Shown here one piece after another: positions 1 to 9,280 of a stretch of 64,000 nucleotides of DNA; the stretch's first letter is position 1; every line of letters starts with the position of its first letter. A model generated the notes under the pieces. That model saw nothing but the letters and a program-made list of their open reading frames with translations. It was not told the origin of the DNA and did not search any database. The stretch is taken from contig CAKSAJ010000001.1 of assembly GCA_934435195.1 (NCBI GenBank), forward strand, positions 124,001 through 188,000, read 5' to 3'. This DNA comes from an uncultured Schaedlerella sp. Its GTDB lineage: Bacteria > Bacillota > Clostridia > Lachnospirales > Lachnospiraceae. The position numbers and the translations under genes were made by a program.

Positions 1-374
1 ATGATGAATACAATACATATAACATTAATGCTGATGATGCTGCATGTGCAATCGCTCGCGCTGTCAAAGCGGAAAAACTGGCATTTTTAACAGATATTGA
101 AGGTGTTTATAAAAATCCTGAGGATCCTAACACATTGATATCTGAATTAACAGTAAGTGAAGCAAAAAAATTAATCTCTGATGGGTATATCAGAGGAGGT
201 ATGCTTCCAAAATTAAATAACTGTATTGAAGCAATTGAAAATGGTGTGTCCAGAGTACATATTTTAGATGGAAGAATCCCACATTGTGTTCTTCTCGAGA
301 TATTTACGAATAAAGGAATTGGCACAGCTATTTTGGATAAGGAGGAAAGCAAGTATTATCATGGTGAACAATAA
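1..374 (+). CDS. argB: Acetylglutamate kinase, C-terminal part (gene cut by window edge)
   Basis: Only the 3' end is present; the reading frame begins at base 3 and gives about 123 residues. ArgB phosphorylates N-acetylglutamate in arginine synthesis, in the cytoplasm. The visible part carries the typical amino-acid-kinase C-terminus: a NINADDAA segment, LTDIEGVY, GGMLPKL, and the ending RVHILDGRIPHCVLLEIF followed by GIGT, all characteristic of the nucleotide-binding half of the family. The gene ends inside the start of argD (14-base overlap), so the two are probably translated from one message. The N-terminus and any promoter are outside the window. Confidence 0.93.
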   Translation, partial: DEYNTYNINADDAACAIARAVKAEKLAFLTDIEGVYKNPEDPNTLISELTVSEAKKLISDGYIRGGMLPKLNNCIEAIENGVSRVHILDGRIPHCVLLEIFTNKGIGTAILDKEESKYYHGEQ

Positions 375-1542
375 AATAACAGAAGCAGAAGAAAATCTTT
401 TACATGTATATAATCGTTTCCCAATCGTACTAGATCACGGAGAAGATGTTTATCTATATGATGCAGAAGGTAAAAAATATCTGGATTTTGCTGCCGGGAT
501 TGCAGTTTGTGGGCTTGGATACAGTAATGAAGAATTGAAAGATGCCTTAAAAAAACAGATAGACTTATTGTGTCATACGTCTAACTTATATTTCCATGAA
601 AGTTGTGGAGAAGCTGCAAAGAAATTAAATGAAATTTCAGGAATGGATCGTGTATTTTTCACGAATAGTGGAACAGAGGCAATTGAAGGAGCTTTAAAAT
701 CCGCACGAAAATATGCATACACAAAAGAATCGAGAAGATATGAAATTATAGCAATGCAGAATTCTTTCCATGGACGTTCCATAGGAGCAGTTTCAGTGAC
801 AGGGACTAAACATTATCGCACCCCATTTGAACCATTGCTTCCGGGGGTTAAATTTGCAGAATATAACAATCTGGAAAGCGTTAAAGCTTTAGTAAATGAT
901 AAAACATGTGCGATCATTCTTGAACCGCTGCAAGGAGAAGGCGGAATTTATCCGGCGACAAAAGAATTTATGGAGGGTATCCGTGAAATTTGTAATAAGA
1001 ATGATATTTTGATGATCTGCGATGAAATTCAATGCGGAATGGCAAGAACAGGATATATGTTTGCATGGCAGGAGTACAATATTAAACCTGATATCATGAC
1101 AATGGCGAAAGCAATTGGAAACGGAATACCGGTAGGAGCATTTGCTATGACTGAGGAAGTTGCAAAATACTCCATGGAAGCAGGAGATCATGGCTCTACT
1201 TATGGCGGAAATCCACTTGCCTGTACAGCTGTAAAAACAGTTATTGATATTTTCCAGAAAGAACAGATTGTTGATCACGTGAAGGAAATGGGAGAATATC
1301 TTTCAACTTGTCTGGAAAAATTAGTCCAAAAATATGACTTTGTAAAAGAATGCAGAGGAAAGGGATTGATTCAGGGAATTGAATTAACAAAACCAGCTGG
1401 GGATATAATAACGAAAGCTCACGAAGCAGGACTATTGATCATTACAGCAAAGGGAAATACAATTCGTTTTGTACCGCCTCTTATAATTACAAAAGAACAG
1501 ATAGATGAAATGATTGAAAAATTAGAAATAGCATTTGCATAA
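361..1542 (+). CDS. argD: Acetylornithine aminotransferase
   Basis: PLP-dependent class III aminotransferase of 393 residues that converts N-acetylglutamate semialdehyde to N-acetylornithine in arginine synthesis. Visible signatures are FTNSGTEAIEGALK, SFHGRSIG, EPLQGEGGI, and ICDEIQCGMARTG followed by MAKAIGNGIP, where Lys250 is the expected PLP lysine, then the GSTYGGNPLA segment. The frame is open further upstream to 268, but GGAGG at 341-345 places the start at ATG 361, which also agrees with normal family length. It overlaps argB by 14 bases. Ornithine/GABA aminotransferase relatives look similar, but the argB neighbour makes ArgD the best call. Confidence 0.95.
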   Translation: MVNNKITEAEENLLHVYNRFPIVLDHGEDVYLYDAEGKKYLDFAAGIAVCGLGYSNEELKDALKKQIDLLCHTSNLYFHESCGEAAKKLNEISGMDRVFFTNSGTEAIEGALKSARKYAYTKESRRYEIIAMQNSFHGRSIGAVSVTGTKHYRTPFEPLLPGVKFAEYNNLESVKALVNDKTCAIILEPLQGEGGIYPATKEFMEGIREICNKNDILMICDEIQCGMARTGYMFAWQEYNIKPDIMTMAKAIGNGIPVGAFAMTEEVAKYSMEAGDHGSTYGGNPLACTAVKTVIDIFQKEQIVDHVKEMGEYLSTCLEKLVQKYDFVKECRGKGLIQGIELTKPAGDIITKAHEAGLLIITAKGNTIRFVPPLIITKEQIDEMIEKLEIAFA

Positions 1543-1608
1543 TAGTGAATAAAAACCAATTATCAGGACATACCATGTAAGAAAGAAGATAGTGGAGGTA
1601 TGTTTTTG

Positions 1609-2040
1609 ATGATTGGTTTTTTTATTGCATTATTGTCTGGAGCTTTGATGAGTGTACAAGGTGTATTTAACACCAAAGTAACGGAAACTACAGGAATGTG
1701 GGTCTCTAATGCATGGGTGCAATTAACAGCATTTCTTGTGTGTATTCTTGGCTGGCTTATTGCAGGAAGGGATGATATTCTGTCAATCGGAAAAGTTGAG
1801 CCTAGATATCTGTTGCTTGGTGGTGTGATTGGAGCAGGCATAACGTTGACAGTTATAAAAAGCATGGATGCATTAGGCCCGGCTAAGGCAGCACTTCTGA
1901 TTGTAATCGCACAATTGTTTGTTGCATATTTAATAGAACTATTAGGGCTGTTTGGAGTAGATAAAGAACCCTTCAGCTGGCGAAAAATAGGAGGATTAGT
2001 TTTAGCTTTGATAGGAATTTCTATTTTTCAATGGAAATAA
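1609..2040 (+). CDS. DMT superfamily transporter, DUF606/YdcZ type
   Basis: Very hydrophobic protein of 143 residues with about five membrane segments, matching the half-size DMT family of the DUF606/YdcZ type; such proteins usually act as dimers or pairs. Features seen are an early GALMSVQGVFNTK segment, a glycine-rich GGVIGAGITL helix and a final helix GGLVLALIGISIF. ATG 1600 is also in frame, but GGAGG at 1594-1598 is only one base from it and ten from ATG 1609, so 1609 is preferred. The substrate cannot be told. It sits alone between argD and the comEA promoter. Confidence 0.8.
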   Translation: MIGFFIALLSGALMSVQGVFNTKVTETTGMWVSNAWVQLTAFLVCILGWLIAGRDDILSIGKVEPRYLLLGGVIGAGITLTVIKSMDALGPAKAALLIVIAQLFVAYLIELLGLFGVDKEPFSWRKIGGLVLALIGISIFQWK

Positions 2041-2053
2041 AATGAAAATGCTA

Positions 2054-2082
2054 TTGTAATTTGTTTTCTTATTAGATACAAT
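2054..2082 (+). promoter_or_regulatory. Sigma-A-type promoter for comEA
   Basis: TTGTAA at 2054-2059 and TACAAT at 2077-2082 are separated by 17 bases and lie 50 bases before the comEA start. Transcription would start near 2089, leaving a short leader that contains the hairpin at 2105-2123. Confidence 0.55.
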
Positions 2083-2104
2083 ATTACTATCTGACATAAA
2101 GGGG

Positions 2105-2123
2105 CTTACGGCATTAACGTAAG
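2105..2123 (+). promoter_or_regulatory. Leader hairpin overlapping the comEA ribosome-binding site
   Basis: CTTACG (2105-2110) and CGTAAG (2118-2123) form a perfect 6-bp stem with a 7-base loop. The right arm includes the first bases of the AAGGAG ribosome-binding site (2121-2126), which sits 5 bases before ATG 2132. Folding could partly hide the site. Any regulatory role is inference. Confidence 0.4.
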
Positions 2124-2131
2124 GAGAAAAT

Positions 2132-2758
2132 ATGAAAGTCAGAAATTTATGGAAACGACAATTACTAATTACTTTCTGTTTGTTTGTAATCTGTTTTGGA
2201 ACGGGATGTGGGCAAAAAGAAGAAGCTTTTCAAGAAGTTACACTTCAAGAGACAGAACAATCTTTAAATGAAACTGAAAAGAATAAGGAAACAGAAGAAA
2301 TTCATGATGCGCCAAAAACTACATCTGTTTGTGTCTATGTATGTGGTGCTGTAAATAACACGGGAGTGTATGAATTAAAAAAAGATGCCCGCATATATGA
2401 AGCAATTGAATGTGCGGGTGGATTACGTGAGGATGCAGCACTTTCTGCAGTTAATCAGGCTGAGTATGTAAGTGACGGACAGCAGATTTATATTCCGACA
2501 CAGGAAGAGTATAATGCAGGTGATTTTTCTGAAATGGTGGTTTCATCATCGGCGGATTCTTCTGACGGAAAAGTACATCTGAATACAGCGACAAAAGATG
2601 AGTTGAAAACTTTATCCGGTATTGGAGAGTCCAGAGCCGAAAGCATTTTGGCATATCGTGAATCACATGGCGCTTTTCAGAGTATTGAAGAGTTGATGAA
2701 TGTGGAGGGAATCAAGGAAGGCATCTATCAAAAAATTAAAGATCAGATAGCATTATAA
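2132..2758 (+). CDS. comEA: ComEA family helix-hairpin-helix DNA-binding protein
   Basis: 208 residues. An N-terminal hydrophobic segment ends in a lipobox-like GTGC (Cys26), though the residue at -3 is Gly rather than Leu, so lipid anchoring is only possible; otherwise it is a membrane anchor. Next come an acidic linker, an SLBB-type domain (about residues 65-130, CVYVCGAVNNTGVYEL then an IYIPTQEE end) and a C-terminal helix-hairpin-helix DNA-binding domain (about 148-208, with HLNTATKDELKTLSGIGES). ComEA binds incoming DNA at the cell surface in natural transformation. comEC lies three genes downstream. No type IV pilus genes are in this window, so competence itself is not shown. Confidence 0.88.
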   Translation: MKVRNLWKRQLLITFCLFVICFGTGCGQKEEAFQEVTLQETEQSLNETEKNKETEEIHDAPKTTSVCVYVCGAVNNTGVYELKKDARIYEAIECAGGLREDAALSAVNQAEYVSDGQQIYIPTQEEYNAGDFSEMVVSSSADSSDGKVHLNTATKDELKTLSGIGESRAESILAYRESHGAFQSIEELMNVEGIKEGIYQKIKDQIAL

Positions 2759-2835
2759 AAAACAGAATAATAATACATTTTGCAATATCTGAAAGCAGAA
2801 TAAGACAGGAAGTAAAAGGAAAGAGTAGAAGTAGA

Positions 2836-3525
2836 ATGAGCAAGAAAAAAATCTTAGTAGTTGATGACGAAAAGTTAATCGTGAAAGGAATCCGTTTTAG
2901 TTTGGAACAGGATGGAATGGAAGTAGACTGTGCATATGATGGTGTAGAAGCATTAGAATATGCGAAAAATTGTGAATATGATCTGGTTCTGCTGGATGTA
3001 ATGCTTCCGAAACTTGATGGGTTTCAAGTGTGTCAGCAGATTCGTGAATTTTCGGATATGCCGATTGTTATGCTGACTGCAAAAAGTGAAGACATGGATA
3101 AGATTCTTGGGTTAGAATATGGTGCAGATGATTATATTACAAAACCATTTAATATTCTGGAAGTAAAAGCAAGAATTAAAGCTATTATGCGACGGACATC
3201 AAAAAGAGAAGAACCTGCTCCAAAAACTCTATTAGTAAAGGGGACTATGAAGATAGATTGCGAAAGCAGAAGAGTATTCAGCGGTGAGCGTGAGATTAAT
3301 CTTACTGCAAAAGAATTTGATGTGTTAGAATTACTCGCAATGAATCCAAATAAAGTATACAGTAGGGAAAATTTATTGAATTTAATTTGGGGAGCAGATT
3401 ATCCGGGAGATGCAAGAACAGTAGATGTACATATCCGTAGACTACGTGAGAAGATTGAAAAGAATCCAAGTGAGCCGCAATATGTACATACAAAGTGGGG
3501 AGTTGGTTATTATTTCCAAGGGTAG
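2836..3525 (+). CDS. OmpR/PhoP family response regulator
   Basis: 229 residues. The receiver domain (1-120) has acidic residues Asp10/Asp11, phospho-acceptor Asp54 in LLDVMLP, Thr81 in MLTAK and Lys103 in ITKPF. The C-terminal winged-helix DNA-binding domain (about 130-229) contains LTAKEFDVLELL and VDVHIRRLREKIE. It lies immediately before, and overlaps, a sensor kinase gene, so the two form a two-component pair. The closest general type is PhoP/YycF/ResD; the stimulus and targets cannot be read. Position between comEA and the GerMN/comEC genes hints at, but does not show, a link to the cell surface. Confidence 0.93.
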   Translation: MSKKKILVVDDEKLIVKGIRFSLEQDGMEVDCAYDGVEALEYAKNCEYDLVLLDVMLPKLDGFQVCQQIREFSDMPIVMLTAKSEDMDKILGLEYGADDYITKPFNILEVKARIKAIMRRTSKREEPAPKTLLVKGTMKIDCESRRVFSGEREINLTAKEFDVLELLAMNPNKVYSRENLLNLIWGADYPGDARTVDVHIRRLREKIEKNPSEPQYVHTKWGVGYYFQG

Positions 3526-4957
3526 ATTTCGAAACAAAATTAAAGAAAAAGTAATAAAAAGTCTGAGATTCCGTATTATTTTAATCATTGTATGTGCCGG
3601 GGTTATACCATGTACAGTCGCACATATTGCGATTATTAAAGCATACGAATCGCGTGCAGTATCTCTGCGGACAGCAGAGATACAGAATCAATGCACGATT
3701 CTTAGTGATCAATTGAACAATTATAATTATCTTGAGGATAATTCATCCGAAGTAATCAATGCAAATTTAACCCAGCTCACCAATATTTATAATGGACGAG
3801 TCATGCTTGTGAACGCAGAATTAAAGGTCATGACGGATACATATGCATTAGATGAAGGAAAAATTATTGTATCAGAAAATGTGATTCGTTGTCTGGAAGG
3901 TGAAAGCACGAATTATTATGATAAAAAAAATCATTTTATCGAGGTGACATCTCCAATCACAGATAAAAATACAGGAGAGGTCGTTGGAGTGATACTTGCA
4001 AGCGTTTCTACGGATTCAATCGAGGATAGTCTGCATATCTTTCATACAAAAGGCGGTGCGATCATTGGAATGATTATGACAATTGTTATTGCATTGGCAA
4101 TTTTACTGGCCGATTGTATCGTAAGACCGCTCAGAAAAATTGCAGCTGATATTGAAGGGGTAACAGAAGGATATGTTGTAGAGGTACTGCATGAAAATAC
4201 ATTTACAGAAACAAAGAATATTTCAGATGCTTTTAATAAAATGTTAGGTCGGATGAAAGTACTTGATGATTCAAGAGAAGAGTTTGTATCTAATGTCTCA
4301 CATGAATTAAAAACTCCATTGGCATCAATGAAAGTGCTGGCAGATTCTCTTGTTACACAGGATCAGGTTCCAATCGAGCTGTATCAGGAATTTATGGGAG
4401 ATATTGCAAAAGAGATCGATCGTGAAAATGATATTATAAACGACCTTTTAACCCTGGTTAAAATGGACAAAACAGCACAGAATTTAAACATTTCGCAAGT
4501 AAACGTAAATGATCTGCTTGAATTGATTTTGAAAAGGCTTCGACCAATTGCTGAAAAGAAGCAGATTGAGATTATTTTGGAAAGTTTTCGTCCAGTAACG
4601 GCAGAAATTGATGAAGTGAAAATGACACTTGCAATATCCAATCTGGTAGAAAATGCAATTAAATATAATCACGATGAAGGCTGGGTTCATGTTTCATTGA
4701 ATGCCGACCACAAGTATTTTTATGTAAAGGTTTCAGATTCAGGAATTGGAATTCCAAAAGAAGATCAAGATCATATTTTTGAAAGATTTTATCGTGTAGA
4801 TAAGTCTCATTCCAGAGAGATTGGGGGAACAGGCCTTGGTCTTGCAATTACAAGAAATGCTGTCATTATGCATCGTGGATCAATCAAGGTTTACAGTGAG
4901 CCAGAAGAAGGTACAACATTTACGGTTCGAATTCCACTTATATATGTATCTACTTGA
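3482..4957 (+). CDS. Membrane sensor histidine kinase
   Basis: Partner of the preceding response regulator; about 491 residues from ATG 3482. The order is: short cytoplasmic tail, first membrane helix (LRFRIILIIV), extracellular sensor region of about 170 residues, second helix (IIGMIMTIVIALAILLA), HAMP linker, HisKA domain with the phospho-acceptor His274 in VSHELKTPL, then a HATPase domain with N box NLVENAIKYN and G boxes DSGIGIP and GGTGLGLA. The start is uncertain: ATG 3482 overlaps the regulator by 44 bases with only a weak AAGTGAG ahead, and TTG 3503 is an alternative. The sensor domain resembles Cache-like folds in size, but the ligand is unknown. Confidence 0.92.
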   Translation: MYIQSGELVIISKGRFRNKIKEKVIKSLRFRIILIIVCAGVIPCTVAHIAIIKAYESRAVSLRTAEIQNQCTILSDQLNNYNYLEDNSSEVINANLTQLTNIYNGRVMLVNAELKVMTDTYALDEGKIIVSENVIRCLEGESTNYYDKKNHFIEVTSPITDKNTGEVVGVILASVSTDSIEDSLHIFHTKGGAIIGMIMTIVIALAILLADCIVRPLRKIAADIEGVTEGYVVEVLHENTFTETKNISDAFNKMLGRMKVLDDSREEFVSNVSHELKTPLASMKVLADSLVTQDQVPIELYQEFMGDIAKEIDRENDIINDLLTLVKMDKTAQNLNISQVNVNDLLELILKRLRPIAEKKQIEIILESFRPVTAEIDEVKMTLAISNLVENAIKYNHDEGWVHVSLNADHKYFYVKVSDSGIGIPKEDQDHIFERFYRVDKSHSREIGGTGLGLAITRNAVIMHRGSIKVYSEPEEGTTFTVRIPLIYVST

Positions 4958-4986
4958 TAGATGTAAACATTGACAGGGAGGATTTT

Positions 4987-5916
4987 ATGTTGAAAAAAAA
5001 TAAGGTATATATCACAGTTCTCCTGTTTATTTTATGTATGTTATGCGGATGTACTAAACGTACAGAAGTAAAAAATGATGATTCGTTCATATACAGCGTA
5101 AACGGAGAACGAAACGGATTAGTAAAAATCAATTATGATTTCCGAGGAAAAACGACGGAAGAGCAAGTGAACAATGTGATAAAAGAATTACAAAAACCGG
5201 CTGAAGAGATTAATTATTCCACTACAATTCCGAAACAAATAAAAATACAACAATGTGAAATCAGACATATGATCGTATATATAGATTTGAATGATGCATA
5301 TTTGAAATTACCTGTTGTAGAGCAAAAATTAATTCTTGCATCAATGACACAATCTATAGTAAAAATTCCTAAAATCAGTGCTATTTATGTTACAGTGGAT
5401 GGAGAAGAATTGAAAGATGATAAAGGAAATCCGGCAGGAATTATAAATGAAGATGATTTTGTTCAAAATAACGGAAGTTCATTGAGCTCATATGAAGAGA
5501 CGGAGCTTGCATTATATTTTGCAAATGAATCCGGAGATAAGCTTGTAAAGCAAAATGTACAGGTAAAATATAGTACGAATACTTCGAGGGAAAAACTGAT
5601 TGTAGAGAAATTGATGCATGGTCCTCAGGATGAGAGTGTTCATCCGACAATATCTTCTACCTGTACACTGTTAAGCGTGACAGTAAAGGATAATATTTGC
5701 TATGTTAATTTTGATTCAGAATTCCTGACAAGTGCTCATGACATAAAACCGGAAATAACAATTTATTCTATTGTAAATTCGCTGATTGAGGGAACAGCAG
5801 TAAATAAGGTGCAAATTATGGTGAATGGTGAAAAAAATGTTTTATACATGAATACAATTGATTTATCTCAGCCATTACAACAGGATTTGGACTTGATACA
5901 ACATGCGGAAGAATAA
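4987..5916 (+). CDS. GerMN-domain lipoprotein
   Basis: 309 residues. A signal peptide ends in the good lipobox LCGC, so the mature protein should be anchored outside the cytoplasmic membrane. Two GerMN-like regions follow (about 60-150 and 175-300); the second contains LALYFANESGD, REKLIVEKLMHGP, CYVNFDSEF and a VNKVQIMVNGE ending. GerMN proteins take part in spore germination in Bacillus, but the domain also occurs in envelope lipoproteins next to two-component systems, as here. An in-frame ATG at 4954 exists, but GGGAGG at 4976-4981 selects ATG 4987. The product lies between the kinase and comEC, suggesting a shared transcript. Confidence 0.85.
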   Translation: MLKKNKVYITVLLFILCMLCGCTKRTEVKNDDSFIYSVNGERNGLVKINYDFRGKTTEEQVNNVIKELQKPAEEINYSTTIPKQIKIQQCEIRHMIVYIDLNDAYLKLPVVEQKLILASMTQSIVKIPKISAIYVTVDGEELKDDKGNPAGIINEDDFVQNNGSSLSSYEETELALYFANESGDKLVKQNVQVKYSTNTSREKLIVEKLMHGPQDESVHPTISSTCTLLSVTVKDNICYVNFDSEFLTSAHDIKPEITIYSIVNSLIEGTAVNKVQIMVNGEKNVLYMNTIDLSQPLQQDLDLIQHAEE

Positions 5917-5918
5917 AA

Positions 5919-8225
5919 ATGTTCAAAAGACCATGTTGCCTTTTAGCGGCAGGTATCCTTTTTATTCAACTTATTTTAGTCGGATGGTTTCAAATATCCA
6001 GAGATTTGAAACCATCCTATTTAGAACAAAATTATCTGGAAAATGAAAATGTAATAATTGAAGGGAAAGTATATGATGTAGACAAACGTACTTCTTATTC
6101 TGTTTATTATCTAAAAGATATACAAGTATATCGAAAAAGCACCTGGGTAAAAATAAAACGCGAAAGAGTTCTTGTGAATGTAAAAGATTCCGATTCAATT
6201 ATGGTTGGAAATATTATTCAGGCAGCTGGGAAAATATATTTTTTTCAAGAAAACCGGAATCCCGGAAATTTTAATCAAAAATTCTATTATCAAAAACAAC
6301 ATATCCATGCACAAATATGGTCTACTCAAATCCAAATAAATAATCAAAAAACTGATTTGTTAAAAGAGAATCTGTTTGAAATCAGAGAATCTATAAAAAA
6401 TATGTTATTGCATAGTCTTGGAAAAGATGCCGGAAACAGTATGGCAGCAATATTACTTGGGGACAAAAAGGATTTAGATCAAACTATAAAACAATTATAT
6501 CAAAAAGGGGGAATTGGACACATTCTTGCAATATCCGGTTTGCATATGTCTTTTATAGGGATCGGGATATATCAAGTGTTAAGAAGATTAGGACTCGGTT
6601 TTTCAGCTTCGGGAATAATCGGAATACTCTTTTTGCTTTTATATACGATGATGATTGGAATCGGAGTATCTAGTCTTCGAGCTATCATTATGTACATTAT
6701 ACGAATGGGAGCAGAAGTTTTAGGAAGAGATTACGATTTACTAACTTCCCTGTCAATTGCCGTTGTAGTAATTGTTTTATGGCAGCCGTTATATTTGTTT
6801 GATGCGGGATTTTTATTTTCATTTGGTGCAGTTTTAGCAATGATATTAATAAATCCGCTTTTTGAACAAACTTCATGCATACCTAAAACATTCTGTCCTG
6901 GAATTGCTATTCAAGTAATGCTTCTTCCAATGACAATGTATTTCTATTTTGAAATTTCTACCTGGTCAATTCTAACAAATATAATTGTCATTCCTTGTAT
7001 GTCGATTTTAATTGGAGTTGGGATTGTAGGTATATTACTTTCATTCATATTTCATCCAATCGGTAATTTGATTTTACAACTTTGCAAGGCTATTTTATGG
7101 GGATATGAAAAGTTGTGTATGTTTATGATAAATGTTCCGTTTGGCAGGATTGTGACAGGAAAGCCATCAAAATGGATAATGATAACATACTATGGAGCAT
7201 TATTGATAAGTTATTTTATGTGGAAATATTGGGATATTCAGGCCGGAAAGCAGAAATATAAGTCAAAAAGCAGAAAAGATCTTATAGAAACAGAAAAAAA
7301 AGAAAACCAAAGAATTTGTTTGAAAAGCAGATATTTTGCTATAAGAAGTGTAGTTTGTACAATTGCATTATTCGGAATTGTTTGCCTGTCCTATCACCAA
7401 AAAGGAAATTTGGAAATCACGATGTTGGATGTCGGACAAGGGGATGGCATTTTTATCCACACACCGAATGGAACAAACTGTCTTATAGATGGAGGCAGTA
7501 CAGATGTATCTCAGGTAGGTCTTTATCGCCTGATTCCTTTTTTGGAATCAAATGGTGTTGGATGTTTAGATTATATTTTCATATCGCATGGGGATGAAGA
7601 TCATATGAACGGAGTGAAAGAAATGTTAGAAAGCCAGAAATTAAATATAAAAATAAAAGCTCTTGTATTGCCTGTAAAGGAAGTGTGGGATGATAAACTA
7701 AAAGATTTATCTAAGACGGCAGAAGAAAATCGCACCAAAGTAATCATCATGTCGGCGGGGCAGCAATTCGCAGAATATAAAGAAGATATATCATTTACAT
7801 TAACATGTATTGGACCGGTAAAAAATTATAGTGGTGAAAATGGAAATGCAGCATCTATGGTGTTAGATTTAAAATTTGATGAATTTGATATGCTATTTAC
7901 CGGGGATTTAGAAGGAGAAGGAGAAACACAATTAATCGAGAGCGGAAGTTTAAGAAAGTATGATATATTAAAAGTTGCACATCATGGTTCGAAAAATTCT
8001 ACACCTGAAAAGTTTCTGGAAATAACTTCTCCTTCCGTTGTGTTGATCTCAGCAGGAGTAAAGAATCGATATGGGCATCCACATCAAGAAACACTTGAAC
8101 GATTAAATAAGAAAAATCGCACTATCTACAATACACAGCACCAAGGAGCAATACATATAAAAACAAATGGTAAAGACTTGAGAATAAATGTTTTGCAAAA
8201 AGTGAGCATTTCCGATATAATATAG
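5919..8225 (+). CDS. comEC: ComEC/Rec2 family DNA-uptake channel
   Basis: 768 residues, usual length for the family. An N-terminal DUF4131-like part with membrane helices and a soluble OB-like region is followed by the competence domain (about 180-450: SMAAILLGDKKDL, GGIGHILAISGLHMS and many helices) and a C-terminal metallo-beta-lactamase-like domain starting LDVGQGDG (about residue 503) with HGDEDH (His557 to His562), LFTGDLE and VAHHGSKNS. ComEC carries single-stranded DNA across the membrane. The start follows the lipoprotein stop by two bases. All metal-binding motifs look intact. Confidence 0.95.
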   Translation: MFKRPCCLLAAGILFIQLILVGWFQISRDLKPSYLEQNYLENENVIIEGKVYDVDKRTSYSVYYLKDIQVYRKSTWVKIKRERVLVNVKDSDSIMVGNIIQAAGKIYFFQENRNPGNFNQKFYYQKQHIHAQIWSTQIQINNQKTDLLKENLFEIRESIKNMLLHSLGKDAGNSMAAILLGDKKDLDQTIKQLYQKGGIGHILAISGLHMSFIGIGIYQVLRRLGLGFSASGIIGILFLLLYTMMIGIGVSSLRAIIMYIIRMGAEVLGRDYDLLTSLSIAVVVIVLWQPLYLFDAGFLFSFGAVLAMILINPLFEQTSCIPKTFCPGIAIQVMLLPMTMYFYFEISTWSILTNIIVIPCMSILIGVGIVGILLSFIFHPIGNLILQLCKAILWGYEKLCMFMINVPFGRIVTGKPSKWIMITYYGALLISYFMWKYWDIQAGKQKYKSKSRKDLIETEKKENQRICLKSRYFAIRSVVCTIALFGIVCLSYHQKGNLEITMLDVGQGDGIFIHTPNGTNCLIDGGSTDVSQVGLYRLIPFLESNGVGCLDYIFISHGDEDHMNGVKEMLESQKLNIKIKALVLPVKEVWDDKLKDLSKTAEENRTKVIIMSAGQQFAEYKEDISFTLTCIGPVKNYSGENGNAASMVLDLKFDEFDMLFTGDLEGEGETQLIESGSLRKYDILKVAHHGSKNSTPEKFLEITSPSVVLISAGVKNRYGHPHQETLERLNKKNRTIYNTQHQGAIHIKTNGKDLRINVLQKVSISDII

Positions 8226-8230
8226 AAGTT

Positions 8231-9211
8231 ATGAAAAGCTTAAACGAAGATTTAAAAACAGGACAATTTAAACAAATTTATCTCTTATACGGGGAAGAAG
8301 CATATTTAAAAAAACAATATCGGGATCGCCTTACAAAAGCATTGCTTCCAGAAGGAGATACAATGAATTTTGCACATTTTGAAGGAAAAGGGGTGGATGT
8401 TAAATCTGTGATTGATTTATCGGAGACATTACCTTTTTTTGCTGAAAGAAGATTAATTGTATTTGATAATACCGGATTTTTTAAAAGTGCAGGTGCAGAG
8501 CTGGCAGATTATATAAAAGAAATGCCCGACACCACATACTATATCTTCGTCGAAGATGAGATAGATAAAAGAAGTAAACTGTTTAAGGCAGTAAAATCAA
8601 AAGGCCGCGTTGTCGAACTACCATTTCAGGATGAAAATACGTTAAAACGTTGGGTTGCAGGAAAGATTCGAAATGAAAATAAACAGGTTACAGAGCAGAC
8701 GATAATTTATTTTTTAAATAAAGTCGGAACAGATATGGAAAATATCACAAAAGAGCTGGAAAAATTATTCAGTTATACTATGGAGAAAACAGATATTACA
8801 AAAGAAGATGTCGATGCAATCTGTATTACACAAATTGCCAATCACATTTTTGATATGGTTAATGCAGTAGCTGAAAAGCAACAAAAAAAAGCCTTAGATC
8901 TATACTATGAATTGCTTGCATTAAAAGAGCCACCTATGCGAATCCTTTTTCTGATGACCAGACAATATCGTATGTTATTTCAGGTAAAACATTTGGCAAA
9001 TAAAGGATATAGCAAAAAGGAAATTGCATCAAAAACAGGATTACATCCATTTGCAGTTGGAAAATACATGGATCAGGCAAAATATTTTAAGACATCTGAA
9101 CTGAGAATGGTTATGGAATACAGTGCAGATATCGAACAACGTGTAAAAACAGGATTGTTAACGGATAATCTGGCGGTGGAGTTGTTTATAATAAAATATT
9201 CATCAAAATAA
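8231..9211 (+). CDS. holA: DNA polymerase III delta subunit
   Basis: 326 residues, normal length. HolA opens the sliding clamp as part of the clamp loader in the cytoplasm. It starts with the typical segment QIYLLYGEEAYLKKQYRDRL, then ADYIKEMPDTTYYIFVED, LNKVGTDMENITKELEKL, and a helical C-terminal collar (LFLMTRQYRMLFQVK and LHPFAVGKYMDQA). It begins five bases after comEC, the order comEC-holA being common in Firmicutes. The ribosome-binding site is weak, so translation may be coupled to comEC. Confidence 0.95.
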   Translation: MKSLNEDLKTGQFKQIYLLYGEEAYLKKQYRDRLTKALLPEGDTMNFAHFEGKGVDVKSVIDLSETLPFFAERRLIVFDNTGFFKSAGAELADYIKEMPDTTYYIFVEDEIDKRSKLFKAVKSKGRVVELPFQDENTLKRWVAGKIRNENKQVTEQTIIYFLNKVGTDMENITKELEKLFSYTMEKTDITKEDVDAICITQIANHIFDMVNAVAEKQQKKALDLYYELLALKEPPMRILFLMTRQYRMLFQVKHLANKGYSKKEIASKTGLHPFAVGKYMDQAKYFKTSELRMVMEYSADIEQRVKTGLLTDNLAVELFIIKYSSK

Positions 9212-9280
9212 TTCTATTAATAAAAGAATATAACTGCGACATCATATTTTACAAAATGAATAAAATTTGGAGGAAGAAAA

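Noticed and set aside
889..1278. 129-codon open frame antisense to argD
   Set aside because: Shadow frame, Cys/His/Phe-rich composition, no start signal.
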